Below are positions 50,201 through 53,200 of a stretch of DNA of 64,000 bases, piece by piece. Within the stretch, counting starts at the first letter, position 1; every line of letters begins with the position of its first letter. The position numbers and the translations under genes were made by a program. The notes under the pieces were generated by a model. The model saw only the letters and a list, made by a program, of their open reading frames with translations, searched no databases and was not told the DNA's origin. The stretch comes from Hyalella azteca (lineage: Eukaryota > Arthropoda > Malacostraca > Amphipoda > Hyalellidae), in the NCBI RefSeq assembly GCF_000764305.2, contig NW_025940676.1:62001-126000 (forward strand). The letters run 5' to 3'.

Positions 50201-53200
50201 TACTTACGGAAGTCTTTCACGTCTAAGTTTCATATGCATTGCATTTTTTAATAAAATCTACAGAAGGAAGTGGAGCCACGAATCAATTGGACTAGTGTGT
50301 ATAACTAGGGATAAAATTGCACAGGAGTGTGGGAATAGTCAACTCACCATCAGCTTTCAAAACCACCAAACAGAAACGCAGGAGCTTGCGTCGTTCGACA
50401 ACCTTAATCGTCAAAAGCCATATACTGTAATCCCTTATCAGTGAGCAATCATGAACCATTACATTACTTGCTGCACTAAGCACTTTCGTTAAGTGTTAAC
50501 ATTTAGATTGGAGTTATTTCATCAAGCGGCAGTCGCGCGTTTTCAATATGGCGGGAGAGCTCTAGTCACGCTGTTCGACAAGTAATCTATATAATCCACG
50601 CTCACGCTGGGGTGAGTTCAAACATTAGAGGTGGAAATGAATGCAGCTAATTTGCAATAAGTCAGAAATATACCAGATTAAGGCAATAATACCAGATCAA
50701 AAATATCAATACCAGACACCGTCTCAAAATACCAAATTTGTGAAATCTGGTAAGAAATAATACCAGTTGTCAACGCTGGTCTTATGTTGGACAGGTGCAC
50801 AGCTCACTGCCGCCGCGCGGAGCAGCTCACTCGGTTGTTAAAGTTTATACGTAGTTAGCTAAATGAACTACCTAGATATTATAGAGCAAAATAGCTAAAT
50901 TATTATTGATCCAACACTAAGAATGAATCTCAGGTTTAAGAGTATCTCGACAGACAAGGCTGTGAGATTTGTGGTTATTTTTTTTCCCGGAAGTTATTAG
51001 AAATCAAGGGCGTTTTCCTGCAAACCCAGCACGATTAGGATTAAGCTAGGGGCCTCCCCTGTGCTTATCCGTACCTTGACGATGTAATGACTATTGATAG
51101 GCAGTTTCAACATTCAAACTCAATATTAACACCTTGAAGCCATTTTGAACGATTCGAATAATTCAACACTTCCAACGGCCTGTCCAACACCGTTATTTGA
51201 AGTCATGAGTCATGACTGAAAGGGCCATGCAGTAAGACCCACAAACGAGAGAGCGAGTAAAAAAGTACATCGCTAATTGGACAAGCGCTTTACTCATCTA
51301 AGTGGGTAATACAGACCTGCTCGTTCGTCTCAGTGCAGCGTAATTTAGCGAACTGTCGCGCTAAAAAAAATGGACACTTCGTCGATATTACGGTGATGAT
51401 ACGCGGGCGCCCGTTCCAATCATCTGGAGATTGATCTATTTCAATGCGCCGGCAGTACGTCTTGGATTTTTGACTACAGGGTAGGTGAAGTACATGCTGA
51501 GTTGCGTGCGGCCGGAGTAGGTTAGGACCGTTAGGTACAGGTTAAAATGCGCTCGACAATGGTAGGTTAGATACAAGACAAACTGCAAGCTTCCAAGCAG
51601 GAAGCTAGGCTCAATTTGAAATGCGTACGTGGCATTTTCAGTAAAACATGACAGGCTCGAGCTGCTACAAGACAGTGAGATAGGTTAGTGATGTTCATTC
51701 TTCACCTTAAGCGCCCCCATACACTAACGCATCTGGCTCGCAAGTCCGGCTAGCTAATTCTGACTAGCGAATCTGATTCGGTGATATTCCACCACACACC
51801 TATATACTCTTTTGCTCGCAACGCTCAGTGGTGAAGATTAGTCCGGCGAGGCAAGTTGCAGCTGCTGCCATCGTGGCCATACCGTCTTGTTGAATGAGCT
51901 CCGGACAGTGAAAAAGCCACAGAGGAAAAAATCTATGTGACCTATGGCTAGTCAATGGACGAAGATGCAGTCAATATGAATTTGCTAATTCATATTGCAT
52001 AGATGCAGTCAATATGAATTTGCTAATTTGATAGTCATTTTGCAACGATAAGCAAAATGACTATCAAAATTATTCAAGGATTATTTATTTTCTTAACAAA
52101 GTAACGGTCTGCATTGGGAACTTTTTCTCGCGTAATTCGAAAGAGATATTCCCTTGCTTTATCGCTTTGTAATTTATTCGAATATTCTGCGCGACGGACC
52201 TTCCACAAGCACGGCTAATTGCGGTACTCTTCAATAAACTTGCTTCGAAAGTCGGCTCGTGAATAGCTTGGAGTCCGCCATGACTGCACACGCCCTACTA
52301 GCTTGGCGTCTGCATAGCAACTGAACTCGAGCCGTCACCCCGCCAGCCGAGCCACACAGCAAGCAGAGGGAGCCGTGGCTCAGCTGGGTCGCCAGCCGGA
52401 GACCACCACTGCCCAGGATGTAATGGACTATCATAATTCCTGTCCTCCGGAACGTAGCCTTCAACACTTCAAGCCGTCCGTATCTAAGCCGTGGGTCAAA
52501 CCAGCCCTCGGTCGAACGGCCACTCGTCGAAGGACGATAAATTTTGGAACAGAACTTTGCTATCTGAAACCTAACCTTAGATACGGTGAACGTAAAAGTA
52601 CGTAATTTAACGATGCCCGGAAGTCATATTCGATCCGCGGCCTGGTGGTGCACGGCAGGTTTTATGCCAGGCCGGAGGTGGACAAAACCTAGTGGTTCAC
52701 GGCTGATTGGTGGATGTCCGGAGAGATCCAAGGCGTTCGATTCAGGGCTCGTTGGTGCACAAAATCGGTGGTGCACGGCTGCGCTCCCGCTCAGCTCGCC
52801 TTTAGTTTGTCCATCTCGGTTCGTTCGGCGCCATACTTGGGGGGTTTTGAGGTTAGCCGAGTTAGACTCGCGAGTCGAACTCCATGGTGTAAGGGGCCCT
52901 TTAACGTCAGGGGTGATTCACTAACGTAAAATCGGCAGGCGTCGGGTATCAACAGTAAAATGCGCATAGGTGGTCATACGTTTTAAACATTGGCTAATAA
53001 AAATGCTACCCAGCGGGAACTAGTCTGTAGGACTTTTAAACATGCCAACGTCACCTAGACGTTAATTTTAATAGTTGAATTGGATGTCCAGTAAAACCAC
53101 GAAGGGGCTATATAAAAGTAAGTGGCCCACCTGCACTGTCATTTTTGTAGTCATGGCTGGGTCGATGATGGCGGCAAGCTCGTGGGCGGCGAAGATCCTA

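Noticed and set aside
52375..52930. Overlapping frames of 70-110 codons
   Set aside because: GC-rich composition explains the lack of stops; the frames lack recognisable domains and splice sites.
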